41,902 bases of DNA from an uncultured Bacteroidota bacterium (lineage in GTDB: Bacteria > Bacteroidota > Bacteroidia > Flavobacteriales > Flavobacteriaceae). Both the position numbers and the translations under genes were made by a program. The stretch lies in contig CACIXU010000016.1 of NCBI GenBank assembly GCA_902590705.1, forward strand, positions 1 through 41,902. Reading direction: 5' to 3'. Position 1 is the first letter of the stretch. Every line of letters begins with the position of its first letter. Below are positions 1 through 8,711 of this stretch, in pieces. The notes beneath the pieces are model-generated. The model was given only the letters and a program-made list of their open reading frames with translations. It was not told the DNA's origin and made no database searches.

Positions 1-123
1 TGGCCGATTTTTGCTTTTTTTGCATTCATGATGGTACTTCAGCTTATGTTTTCTATTTTTATAATGCCCGAAACTAAAGGGAAGTCCCTTGAAGAAATAA
101 ATGAAATAATAAATACAAAATAA
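1..123 (+). CDS. MFS sugar porter, C-terminal fragment
   Basis: An open frame runs in from the left edge and ends at TAA 121-123, so only the last 40 residues are seen. They form the end of a hydrophobic helix followed by PETKGKSLEEI. That is the hallmark C-terminal motif (PETKG plus SLEEI) of the sugar porter family of major facilitator proteins, just after transmembrane helix 12. The protein would be an inner-membrane, probably proton-coupled sugar or sugar-acid importer. The next gene starts 12 bp downstream on the same strand, so it probably shares the uronate operon. Its substrate cannot be told from this fragment; a hexuronate or oligosaccharide is an inference from context only. Confidence 0.8.
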   Translation, partial: WPIFAFFAFMMVLQLMFSIFIMPETKGKSLEEINEIINTK

Positions 124-135
124 ACCACCACAGGG

Positions 136-1344
136 ATGAAAAGAAACGATTTTATATTAACTACAGGTGGTTTAATCTTAGGTTCATTTACTTCAACCAA
201 TTTACTTGCGAATGTACATTCCTCAAATAATTTAAATAATCAGATTAATTTTGGCGTTATTGGAACTGGCTCCAGAGGTCAAGGCTTAATTAAACTTTTA
301 AATGAAATAAAAGGCTGTAACTTAATTGGTGTATGTGATAATATCCCATTTCGATTGGACGAGGGTTTTAGTTTAATCAAAAATTCGAAAAAAGCAAAAG
401 CTTACAGTGACTACAGAAAATTATTAGACAATAAAAATATTGATGCAATAATTGTCTCAACACCACTTAACACCCATGATCAAATTTCAATTGATGCATT
501 AGATGCTGATAAACACGTCTATTGCGAGAAAACAATGACCAAGGGAATATCTGCTACTCAAAATCTAGTTAAAAAAAGTAAGCTATGTAATAAAATCTTT
601 CAAACCGGTCATCAGTTTCATAGTTCCAGGATGTATAGTCAATTAGTTGATCTTATAAATGATGGAAAAGTTGGAAATATAATTTCTATTGAAGCACAGT
701 GGAATAGAAATGGTGATTGGAGAAGAGTAGTAAAAAATCCTCTTCAAGAGAGACAAATTAACTGGCGAATGTATAGAGAGTACTCTTACGGACTTCTTGC
801 AGAACTTAGTGCACACCAAATTGATTTTGCAAATTGGATTTTAGATGATACACCAAAAAAAGCTATTGGTTTTGGAGGTATAAACTATTGGAAGGATGGA
901 AGAGAAACTTATGATAATACAAAGGTAGTTTATGAATACTCTAATGGATTAAAAGCAACATTTACATCTCTAACTGCTAACGCTAAAGATGGTTATAAAA
1001 TTATGGTAATGGGAGATAAGGGAACTCTAACGATTTATCAAGATTCTGCTTGGTTTTATCCTGAAGGAGAATATACTCCTAAATATGGAGATGTCGATGG
1101 TGTATCAGGAGCAACAACTAATTGGTCTCAAAGCAAGGGTTTACCATTAGATCTAATTGAAAGTGACTCAAATAGAGCAACATTACAAGCGTTGATTGAT
1201 TTTAGAAACTCAATTTTAAATAATAAGAGACCATTATCCAATATAACGACCGGCGCAAACGTCGCATACGCTGTTGAAATGGGAATACAAGCAATGGACA
1301 CAAATAAAGTCATTGAGTGGAATGATGATCAATTTATATTATAA
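136..1344 (+). CDS. Exported Gfo/Idh/MocA family oxidoreductase
   Basis: A 402-residue NAD(P)-dependent oxidoreductase. The N-terminus (MKRNDFILTTGG, then a hydrophobic stretch to about residue 26) resembles the Tat-type leaders of this family but has KR rather than RR. The Rossmann motif GTGSRG sits at residues 43-48. The usual EKP motif reads EKT (Lys132), a substitution at the proline. The C-terminal domain carries the ELSAHQ-x-DFANW segment typical of exported Bacteroidota members. The family oxidises or reduces sugar hydroxyls with tightly bound nicotinamide. It lies between the transporter tail and the mannonate/fructuronate SDR (6 bp gap), so a uronate or uronate-glycoside substrate is likely. 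The exact reaction is not known. It is a paralogue of the genes at 17422 and 19562. Confidence 0.85.
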   Translation: MKRNDFILTTGGLILGSFTSTNLLANVHSSNNLNNQINFGVIGTGSRGQGLIKLLNEIKGCNLIGVCDNIPFRLDEGFSLIKNSKKAKAYSDYRKLLDNKNIDAIIVSTPLNTHDQISIDALDADKHVYCEKTMTKGISATQNLVKKSKLCNKIFQTGHQFHSSRMYSQLVDLINDGKVGNIISIEAQWNRNGDWRRVVKNPLQERQINWRMYREYSYGLLAELSAHQIDFANWILDDTPKKAIGFGGINYWKDGRETYDNTKVVYEYSNGLKATFTSLTANAKDGYKIMVMGDKGTLTIYQDSAWFYPEGEYTPKYGDVDGVSGATTNWSQSKGLPLDLIESDSNRATLQALIDFRNSILNNKRPLSNITTGANVAYAVEMGIQAMDTNKVIEWNDDQFIL

Positions 1345-1350
1345 ACACCT

Positions 1351-2166
1351 ATGAAACCGAATTTTAATTTAAATGATAAAGTAGCTGTAATCACTGGAGG
1401 TGGAGGTGCCCTTGGAAGCTGTATAGCTAAAAGCTTATCAGAATCAGGTGTAAAAATTGCCATTCTTGATCTTACTGAAGAATCAGCGCAAAAAACCATT
1501 GATTTGATAGAAAGTAATGGGGGAGAGGCCATTGGTTTTGCATCCAATGTACTCTCCAAAGATTCTATTGAGAAAATTAGTCAAGATATAATTACTAAGT
1601 GGGGCAGAGTTGATATTCTTCTTAATGCAGCCGGTGGAAATATGAAAGGAGCTACAATAGCGGTTGATCAAACAATTTTTGATCTGTCTATTGACGATTT
1701 TAAAAAAGTAACGGAATTAAATCTTAATGGATCAGTTATTCCTTCTTTGGTATTTGGTGAAATTATGGCTCAACAAAAAAGTGGTTCCATAATTAATTAT
1801 TCCTCTATGAGTGTGGAAAGAGTTATCACCAGAGTAGTGGGTTATTCTGCCTCAAAAGCAGGAATTGAGAATTTCACCCGTTGGATGGCTGTTGAGATGG
1901 CCCTTAAGTTTGGTTCTGGCGTCAGGGTTAATGCTATTGCGCCAGGTTTTTTTGTGGGAAATCAAAATAGAGCATTACTCTTAAATGAAGATGGATCTTA
2001 TACTGAAAGAGGAGATACTATAATCAGAAACACTCCGATGAAAAGATTTGGGGAAGCTGAGGAATTAAATGGTGCAATTCACTTTTTGTGTAGTGAAGCA
2101 GCTAAATTCATTACTGGAGTAGTACTTCCCATTGATGGTGGATTTAGCGCTTTTAGCGGGGTTTAA
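1351..2166 (+). CDS. uxuB: D-mannonate oxidoreductase (fructuronate reductase), SDR type
   Basis: A 271-residue short-chain dehydrogenase. It has the cofactor glycine motif TGGGGALG at residues 15-22, LNAAGG in place of the NNAG motif near 91-96, Ser151/152, and the catalytic Tyr165-x3-Lys169. It lies directly before uxuA and uxaC, which matches the SDR-type UxuB (YjmF type) of Bacillus and Bacteroidota. The E. coli enzyme is a different, long-chain dehydrogenase. The expected reaction is NADH-dependent reduction of D-fructuronate to D-mannonate in the cytoplasm. The substrate is assigned from neighbours: the fold is certain, but gluconate 5-dehydrogenase-like SDRs are close relatives. Confidence 0.82.
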   Translation: MKPNFNLNDKVAVITGGGGALGSCIAKSLSESGVKIAILDLTEESAQKTIDLIESNGGEAIGFASNVLSKDSIEKISQDIITKWGRVDILLNAAGGNMKGATIAVDQTIFDLSIDDFKKVTELNLNGSVIPSLVFGEIMAQQKSGSIINYSSMSVERVITRVVGYSASKAGIENFTRWMAVEMALKFGSGVRVNAIAPGFFVGNQNRALLLNEDGSYTERGDTIIRNTPMKRFGEAEELNGAIHFLCSEAAKFITGVVLPIDGGFSAFSGV

Positions 2167-2177
2167 AATAAAGAAAA

Positions 2178-3362
2178 ATGAAAATGACTCAAACTTGGCG
2201 CTGGTATGGTCCAAAGGACCCAGTAAGCTTATCAGATATTCGACAAGCTGGAGCCACCGGTATTGTTAATGCTCTTCATCATATACCTAATGGAGCAGTT
2301 TGGTCTGAAGTAGAAATCAGAAAAAGAAAACATGAGATTGAGGCATCGGGTCTTAGTTGGGATGTAGTAGAGTCACTTCCTGTTCATGAGAATATAAAAA
2401 CTAGAACCGGTGACTTTGAGCAGCTGATTGAAAACTATAAAGTAAGTATGAAAAACTTAGCTAACTGTGGAGTTTTTGTAATATGTTACAATTTTATGCC
2501 TATTCTAGATTGGACTCGGACTCGTTTGGATAAGGTTTTAGAGGATGGTTCTCTTGCTTTGGAATTTAATGCCCTAGAATTGAGACTTTTTGATCTATAC
2601 ATACTCAAAAGAGAGGGGGCAAAAAAGGATTATTCTGCGAAGGAGATTTCTCAAGCTAAAATACAGTTTGAAAATTCATCATCTAAGGATATTCAAAGAA
2701 TTTCTGATAATATCCTGAAAGGGTTACCGGGTTCTGAAGAGGGCTATTCTTTGGAAGAATTTAGCGCTATGCTCAACACTTATAAAGGAATTGATCCAGA
2801 TAAATTACGCTTAAACTTAGTCCAGTTTTTATCTGATATTATTCCTGTTGCTGAGTCATTAGATATACGAATGTGTATTCATCCTGATGACCCTCCATTT
2901 TCTCTTTTAGGATTGCCAAGAGTGGTTAGTAAATTAGAGGATTATAAGTATATCTTTGATAATGTACCACCTCTTTCCAATGGTATGACTTTTTGTACTG
3001 GATCTTTGGGAGTTAGACCAGATAACGATTTACCGGCTATTTTTAATGAATTTGCAGATCGGGTACATTTTTTACACCTTAGGAGTACCAAACGAGATAC
3101 TGATGGAAATTTTTATGAAGCGGATCACCTTGAAGGCGATGTCGATATGTATGAAATAATTACTTGTGTGATTAAAGAACAAAGACGAAGAGCTAATCAA
3201 AACCGTGAAGATGCTTCAATACCTATGCGACCAGATCATGGACATCAGATGCTTGACGATTTATTTAAAGAAAAAATTAACCCTGGTTATTCTGCAATAG
3301 GAAGACTTAGAGGTCTTGCGGAGTTGAGAGGATTAGAATGGGGAATTAATAGATTAATATAG
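2178..3362 (+). CDS. uxuA: Mannonate dehydratase
   Basis: A 394-residue cytoplasmic enzyme that converts D-mannonate to 2-keto-3-deoxy-D-gluconate and water, using a divalent metal. The N-terminal segment [20 protein letters not shown] is diagnostic for UxuA, as are [14 protein letters not shown] in the middle, HLRSTKRD with the [11 protein letters not shown] block, and [12 protein letters not shown] near the end. The length is normal for the family. There are two possible ATG starts (2178 and 2184); the first is used here and the difference is only two residues. It follows the SDR by 11 bp and is followed by uxaC after 2 bp, a tight operon arrangement. Confidence 0.97.
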   Translation: MKMTQTWRWYGPKDPVSLSDIRQAGATGIVNALHHIPNGAVWSEVEIRKRKHEIEASGLSWDVVESLPVHENIKTRTGDFEQLIENYKVSMKNLANCGVFVICYNFMPILDWTRTRLDKVLEDGSLALEFNALELRLFDLYILKREGAKKDYSAKEISQAKIQFENSSSKDIQRISDNILKGLPGSEEGYSLEEFSAMLNTYKGIDPDKLRLNLVQFLSDIIPVAESLDIRMCIHPDDPPFSLLGLPRVVSKLEDYKYIFDNVPPLSNGMTFCTGSLGVRPDNDLPAIFNEFADRVHFLHLRSTKRDTDGNFYEADHLEGDVDMYEIITCVIKEQRRRANQNREDASIPMRPDHGHQMLDDLFKEKINPGYSAIGRLRGLAELRGLEWGINRLI

Positions 3363-3364
3363 TT

Positions 3365-4774
3365 ATGGAGTTTAAAAGTAATAAGAGTTTTATCAAAGAA
3401 AACTTTTTGTTAGAAAATAAAACAGCTGAACAGTTGTATTTTGATTACGCGCAATCAATGCCAATTATAGACTATCATAATCATTTACCTCCGGATGTTA
3501 TAGCAAATAATAAACCTTTTGATGGAATTAATGAAATTTGGTTAAGTGGTGACCATTACAAATGGCGTGCCATGCGAACACTGGGGATTGAAGAAAAATT
3601 CATTACTGGAAAAGGAACGAGTAATAAAGAAAAATTTGACAAATGGGCATATACTGTTCCATTTACTGTTGGTAATCCATTATTTCATTGGACTCATCTT
3701 GAGTTAGAGCGTTATTTTGACATCAACATCCTGTTGCAAAGTTCTACATCTAAAGAAATATTTGAGGAGACTAACCGCCAGCTCAAGACCCTGCTTCCAA
3801 AGCAATTAATGGAAAATATGAAAGTTGAAATGCTTTGCACCACTGATGACCCGATTGATGATCTTTCCCATCATCAGAAGATTGCTTTGAGTGCTGAGGG
3901 TCCTCAAGTTTTCCCTGGCTTTAGACCTGATAGGATTTTTGGTATTGAACAATATAATTATCTGGATTATATAAATACCTTATCGGAAATCTCTGGATTA
4001 GAAATCACTGATTTGGATGGTTTACTTGAGGCACTTCGATCTCGAGTCGCTTATTTCCATGAAAATGGGTGCAGGATGTCTGATCATGGACTGGAATTCA
4101 CCTATTCTGCAAATTACACTCTTACTGAGGTTAATACAATATTTAAAAATCGATTACAGGGTAAGATTCCAACACCTGAGCAAGAAATGATTTTTAATTC
4201 TTGTGTTTTATTTGAGCTTTTTAAAATGTATTATGACTTTGAGTGGACGCAACAGCTGCATCTTGGAGCATTAAGAGGAAATAATCAAAAATTAAAAAAA
4301 CAGCTGGGTGCTGACGTTGGCTGCGATTCAATAGGCGATTTTTCTCAAGCCAAAAATTTATCTAAGTTATTAGGAAGATTAAATGACATCGATAAATTGA
4401 CCAATACTATTTTATATAACTTAAACCCAGCAATGAACGAGGTATTTGCAACTATGCCAGGAAATTTCAATAATGAAAAAGTTGAAATTCAATGGGGAAC
4501 AGCATGGTGGTTCTTAGACCAAAAGGAAGGGATGGAGTTACAAATGAGGACATTGTCTAATATGGGACTATTGTCAAAATTCATTGGAATGCTTACCGAT
4601 AGCAGAAGTTTTTTATCTTTTCCAAGGCATGAATATTTTAGACGGTTGCTTTGCAATATGATTGGTTCTGATATTGAAAATGGCATGTTACCAAATGATA
4701 AGGGCTTTTTTGGTGAGATGATTCAAAATATTTCATACCACAACCTCAAGAAATTTATAAAATTCAAAAGCTAA
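3365..4774 (+). CDS. uxaC: Glucuronate isomerase
   Basis: A 469-residue member of the amidohydrolase-fold uronate isomerases. It interconverts D-glucuronate and D-fructuronate (and D-galacturonate and D-tagaturonate). The metal-site motif DYHNHL is near residue 36, followed by the family block IWLSGDHYKWRAMRTLGI. The C-terminal LTDSRSFLSFPRHEYFRR block is also typical. Full family length. The stop codon overlaps the start of the next gene (TAATG), which suggests translational coupling with the TRAP binding protein. No uxaA or uxaB is present here, so within this operon it should serve the glucuronate branch. Confidence 0.97.
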   Translation: MEFKSNKSFIKENFLLENKTAEQLYFDYAQSMPIIDYHNHLPPDVIANNKPFDGINEIWLSGDHYKWRAMRTLGIEEKFITGKGTSNKEKFDKWAYTVPFTVGNPLFHWTHLELERYFDINILLQSSTSKEIFEETNRQLKTLLPKQLMENMKVEMLCTTDDPIDDLSHHQKIALSAEGPQVFPGFRPDRIFGIEQYNYLDYINTLSEISGLEITDLDGLLEALRSRVAYFHENGCRMSDHGLEFTYSANYTLTEVNTIFKNRLQGKIPTPEQEMIFNSCVLFELFKMYYDFEWTQQLHLGALRGNNQKLKKQLGADVGCDSIGDFSQAKNLSKLLGRLNDIDKLTNTILYNLNPAMNEVFATMPGNFNNEKVEIQWGTAWWFLDQKEGMELQMRTLSNMGLLSKFIGMLTDSRSFLSFPRHEYFRRLLCNMIGSDIENGMLPNDKGFFGEMIQNISYHNLKKFIKFKS

Positions 4775-5751
4775 TGAACAAATTTACCCTGCTAGTTACG
4801 ATTATAGTTTTTTCCTTTTTTTCCAGTTGTAATAGACTTACAGGCACAAAAATTATTCGATTAGGTCATGGCTTGAGCACAAGCCATTCAGTCCACATGG
4901 GAATGGTTCACTTTGGCGAAAAATTAGAGGAGTTATCTAATGGTAAGTTCAAGGTTCAAATATATCCAAGTCAACAGCTGGGCACTGAAAGACAATGTGT
5001 GGAACTACTTCAAATTGGAAGTTTAGATATGACAAAGGTTTCTGCTAGTATTTTAGAGAATTTTGCCCCTAGTATTAAGGTTTTTGGAATTCCTTATATG
5101 TTTAGAGACAAAACACATTGTTTCAACGTACTTGATGGACCAATTGGAAAAGAATTGCTTAATGGAACAGAACAATTTTGGTTAAAAGGTTTAGGATATT
5201 ATGATTCTGGTAGTAGAAGCTTTTACACTATTGACAAACCTTTGGAAGGTCCTAATGACCTAGATGGTTTAAAAATTAGGGTCATGGAAAGTCAAACTGC
5301 TATTGATATGGTTAAATCACTTGGAGGTTCTCCTACTCCTATCTCATGGGGAGAGCTATATACAGCTCTTCAACAGGGAGTAGTTGATGGTGCAGAAAAT
5401 AATCCTCCCAGCTTTTATCTTTCTAGACATTACGAAGTTTGTAAATTTTATATTTTAGACGAACACACTACAGTCCCTGATGTGATTTTGATGAGTACCC
5501 ATTTATGGAACTCATTAAATGATCAGGAACAAGAATGGATCCAAAAAGCCATTGATTTATCAATCACTGAGCAACGCCGATTATGGCTTGAGTCAGAGCG
5601 GGAATCTCTCGAAGCAGTTGAATCGGCCGGAGTTCAAGTTAGTTATCCCGATAAAACACTATTTTCAGAAAAGTCAAAATCTGTTTTAGAGGAATACCAA
5701 AAAGATCCTGGTTTGAAAATATTTATTGATAAAATTAAAAATACACAGTAA
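4774..5751 (+). CDS. dctP: TRAP transporter solute-binding lipoprotein, DctP family
   Basis: A 325-residue extracytoplasmic solute receptor. The leader is hydrophobic and ends in a lipobox (FSSC, Cys19), so it is a lipoprotein, unlike the free periplasmic DctP proteins of proteobacteria. Family features are LKIRVMES (the Arg that normally clamps the ligand carboxylate), GGSPTPISWGELYTALQQGVVDG, and the NNPPSFY segment. The ATG overlaps the uxaC stop. It is followed within 2 bp by the small membrane subunit. Genes on both sides degrade uronates, so glucuronate or a related uronate is the likely ligand (inference). Confidence 0.95.
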   Translation: MNKFTLLVTIIVFSFFSSCNRLTGTKIIRLGHGLSTSHSVHMGMVHFGEKLEELSNGKFKVQIYPSQQLGTERQCVELLQIGSLDMTKVSASILENFAPSIKVFGIPYMFRDKTHCFNVLDGPIGKELLNGTEQFWLKGLGYYDSGSRSFYTIDKPLEGPNDLDGLKIRVMESQTAIDMVKSLGGSPTPISWGELYTALQQGVVDGAENNPPSFYLSRHYEVCKFYILDEHTTVPDVILMSTHLWNSLNDQEQEWIQKAIDLSITEQRRLWLESERESLEAVESAGVQVSYPDKTLFSEKSKSVLEEYQKDPGLKIFIDKIKNTQ

Positions 5752-5753
5752 AA

Positions 5754-6221
5754 ATGAAACTAAGATCTCAAATCGATTCAGTATTGGAAAAAGCTCTTGT
5801 CTTTATTATGTCATTAATGGTTGTTAATGTATTGTGGCAAGTTTTTTCGCGATATCTTTTAGCTAACCCTAGCTCATTTACCGACGAATTGGCAAGATAC
5901 CTTATGATTTGGGTAGGAGTACTAGGAGCTGCCTATGTTGCAGGAAAGGGAAATCATGTTGCCATTACCTACTTTTCAGAAAAATTTAGTGCATCAAATT
6001 TTAAAAGAGTTAAGTTGGCAATAAATCTTATCATAATGGGTTTTGCTTTTTTAGGTATGTTTATTGGGGGTTTACGTTTGGTATACATCACTTTAATATT
6101 AGAACAGCTTTCACCTTCGCTCAAGATCCCTCTTGGATTAGTTTATGCAGTAATACCCTTGAGTGGTACTTTGATTATTTTCTATAAAGTCTTAGATTTA
6201 AAAAACATGCGTTATGATTGA
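5754..6221 (+). CDS. dctQ: TRAP transporter small permease, DctQ
   Basis: A 155-residue membrane protein with four predicted helices (about residues 14-33, 47-64, 88-110 and 125-146). The conserved FTDELARYLMIW segment of DctQ proteins lies between the first two helices. With the DctM subunit it forms the sodium-driven inner-membrane transporter that takes ligand from the DctP receptor. Its last 8 bp overlap the start of dctM, which supports co-translation. The length is normal for a stand-alone DctQ. Confidence 0.95.
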   Translation: MKLRSQIDSVLEKALVFIMSLMVVNVLWQVFSRYLLANPSSFTDELARYLMIWVGVLGAAYVAGKGNHVAITYFSEKFSASNFKRVKLAINLIIMGFAFLGMFIGGLRLVYITLILEQLSPSLKIPLGLVYAVIPLSGTLIIFYKVLDLKNMRYD

Positions 6222-7512
6222 ATTTTTACCAGTTTTAGTCCTCGTACTTACTTTTCTTTCACTATTAATTATTGGGGTTCCTGTAGCATGGTGTATTGCA
6301 ATCTCCTCGATGTTTACCTTAATGATAGCTATGCCAGTTTCGGCCGCAACTACAACAGTTTCTCAGCGAATTGCGACTGGATTAGATAGTTTTGCTTTAT
6401 TAGCTATTCCCTTTTTTATACTCTCAGGTCAAATAATGAGTAAAGGAGGGATAGCCAACCGATTGATTTCTTTTGCAAAGACACTTGTAGGTTTTTTACC
6501 TGGAGGTTTAGCATTGATAAATATTGTTTCTGCGATGTTGATGGGAGCGATAGCTGGATCAGCTATGGCTTCAGCATCTGCAATGGGCACAATATTAGGT
6601 CCAGAAATGGAAAAAGAAGGTTATTCCAAAGAGTTTGGGGCTGCTGTTAATATTACTTCCTCAACAACTGGACTTGTAATACCTCCAAGTAATACATTAA
6701 TTGTTTATTCATTGGCTAGTGGAGGGGTTTCAATTGCAGCTTTATTCTTGGCCGGTTATATACCAGGAATTTTAACCGGATTATTGATGATGATTGTTGC
6801 AATGATTTGGTCAAAAAAGAATAATTACCCCGTTGGTAAACGTTCTTCTTTGAAGGAGATTTTGGTAAAGTTTATAGATGCATTTCCAAGTTTATTGTTA
6901 CTAGTAATCGTTATTGGTGGTATTATAGGTGGGATTTTTACCGCAACAGAGGCTTCTGCAGTAGCCGTTCTATATACTGTACTACTTTCCTTCTACTACA
7001 AAGAAATGTCATTTAAAGATTTACCAAAGGTAATTTTAGAGTCAGTTGAAACCACTTCAATCGTAATGCTATTGATTGGCGCTTCAATGTGTATGTCATG
7101 GGTGCTTTCATATGAAAATATTCCTCAGGATATCAGTAATGCTTTATTGTCTATAAGTGATAATAAAATAATTATATTATTGATGATTAACGTTATTTTA
7201 TTGGCTGTTGGTGTTTTTATGGATGCTACTCCTGCCGTACTTATTTTCACTCCAATTTTTCTACCTATTGTAACTGCCTTAGGTATGGATCCTACCCATT
7301 TTGGTATTGTACTCATGCTTAATCTATGTATAGGCCTTTGTACCCCTCCAGTCGGATCAGTATTATTTGTTGGTGTTGGTATTGCAAAAACGACAATTTC
7401 CAAGGTTATTAAACCATTAATCCCTTTATTCTTGGTTATGATTCTATCGTTATTTCTAGTAACTTATATACCTCAGTTGAGCCTTTGGTTACCTGAACTC
7501 TTTGGTGTTTAA
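6214..7512 (+). CDS. dctM: TRAP transporter large permease, DctM
   Basis: A 432-residue protein with about 12 membrane segments, the transport subunit of the TRAP system. Visible family motifs are LLAIPFFILSGQIMSKGGIA, GSAMASASAMGTILGPEM, the TEASAVAVLYT segment, DATPAVLIFTPIFLPI, and NLCIGLCTPPVGSVLFVG. It imports an organic acid with sodium, supplied by the lipoprotein receptor two genes upstream. It starts inside the end of dctQ. The DUF4861 gene follows after 11 bp, so transport and uronate metabolism are in one transcript. Confidence 0.96.
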   Translation: MIEFLPVLVLVLTFLSLLIIGVPVAWCIAISSMFTLMIAMPVSAATTTVSQRIATGLDSFALLAIPFFILSGQIMSKGGIANRLISFAKTLVGFLPGGLALINIVSAMLMGAIAGSAMASASAMGTILGPEMEKEGYSKEFGAAVNITSSTTGLVIPPSNTLIVYSLASGGVSIAALFLAGYIPGILTGLLMMIVAMIWSKKNNYPVGKRSSLKEILVKFIDAFPSLLLLVIVIGGIIGGIFTATEASAVAVLYTVLLSFYYKEMSFKDLPKVILESVETTSIVMLLIGASMCMSWVLSYENIPQDISNALLSISDNKIIILLMINVILLAVGVFMDATPAVLIFTPIFLPIVTALGMDPTHFGIVLMLNLCIGLCTPPVGSVLFVGVGIAKTTISKVIKPLIPLFLVMILSLFLVTYIPQLSLWLPELFGV

Positions 7513-7523
7513 AAAATTACATA

Positions 7524-8702
7524 ATGAAAAAATCTTACAAAATAAAATTAAGTATAATACCGCTTCTTATCATCAGTATTATTTCAATACTATCTTGTTC
7601 TTCTGAACCATTTTCAATTGAACTAAATAATCAACTGGATTTTTCCAGGCACCACGAGACCGTTGAGATCGATATAAATAAAATTCCAGAATCAATTCAG
7701 TCGACTATTGAAAACATAGGTATTTACGACGTCGAAAAAGAAACTTTTTTGACTAAACAACTAATCGACATGAATCAAGATGGCGTGACGGATTTACTCC
7801 TTTTTCAGCCAAATTTAGCTCCTATGTCATCAAAGATTTTTCATTTAAAATTACAGCCTGAAATGTCTGATACTCTTGATAACTGTTTTTCAAGGATTGT
7901 ACCAGAGAGAATTGACGACTACACGTGGGAGAACGACAAAGTTGCTTTTAGGACATATGGACCTGCTGCGCAGTTGTTGGTTGAAGGAGGTAAAAAGGGA
8001 GGCATCATTTCCAGTGGTATCGATTGTTGGTTAAAGAAAGTTGATTACCCCATTATTAATAAGTGGTACAAAGAGAGTGAAGAAAAAGGAATTAGTTATC
8101 ACGAGGATCATGGTGAGGGATTGGATAATTATCACGTTGGTGCTAGTCGGGGAGCTGGAGGATTAGCTTTAAAGATGGGGGGAAAATATTATGTATCTAA
8201 AAACTTTATAAATCATGAAACCATCTCTAATGGACCGTTGCGTACCGTTTTTAGATTAGACTATGAAGATTGGGATGGCCCACATGGAAAAATCAGTGAA
8301 CATAAAATCATTAGTTTAGATAAAGGCAGTAATCTTTCTAAAATTGAAGTAAATATTAAAGGAACTAATAAGATTTCTGCAGGAATTTCCCTACAAGAGA
8401 ACAATGGATCCATTGAAGAGATTAACAACGGGATATTGTTAAAACAGAATCATTTTGAGACTATACTAAGCAATGTGTTATTAACTTCATCAAAATACTA
8501 CGATGGCTTTCATGTATACAATCCTAAAATAAAGGATAAGAATCATGTATTTTTAGATTTTAAATTAAATGAGGGTAAATTAGTTTATTATTCAGGTTTT
8601 CACTGGTCTGAAAGCAAACAATTTAAAGATCATTCAAGTTGGGAAGCACATTTAAATCAGCTTGCAGCAAAAATTGATAATCCAATTCAAATTAAATATT
8701 AA
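7524..8702 (+). CDS. DUF4861 family lipoprotein
   Basis: A 392-residue exported protein with lipobox ILSC (Cys about 25). The body matches DUF4861 (PF16153) by recognisable blocks: YTWENDKVAFRTYGPAAQ, SGIDCWLKKVDYPIINKWY and YHEDHGEGLDNYHVGASRG. Family members occur in pectin, ulvan and alginate utilisation loci of Bacteroidota, and their biochemical role is not settled to my knowledge. It is embedded between the TRAP genes and kdgK, so it probably acts on, or binds, a uronate-containing oligosaccharide in the periplasm. The several conserved His, Asp and Glu residues in the HEDHGEG block could form an active site or a metal site. No catalytic claim is made. Confidence 0.85.
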   Translation: MKKSYKIKLSIIPLLIISIISILSCSSEPFSIELNNQLDFSRHHETVEIDINKIPESIQSTIENIGIYDVEKETFLTKQLIDMNQDGVTDLLLFQPNLAPMSSKIFHLKLQPEMSDTLDNCFSRIVPERIDDYTWENDKVAFRTYGPAAQLLVEGGKKGGIISSGIDCWLKKVDYPIINKWYKESEEKGISYHEDHGEGLDNYHVGASRGAGGLALKMGGKYYVSKNFINHETISNGPLRTVFRLDYEDWDGPHGKISEHKIISLDKGSNLSKIEVNIKGTNKISAGISLQENNGSIEEINNGILLKQNHFETILSNVLLTSSKYYDGFHVYNPKIKDKNHVFLDFKLNEGKLVYYSGFHWSESKQFKDHSSWEAHLNQLAAKIDNPIQIKY

Positions 8703-8711
8703 ATAAAATTG

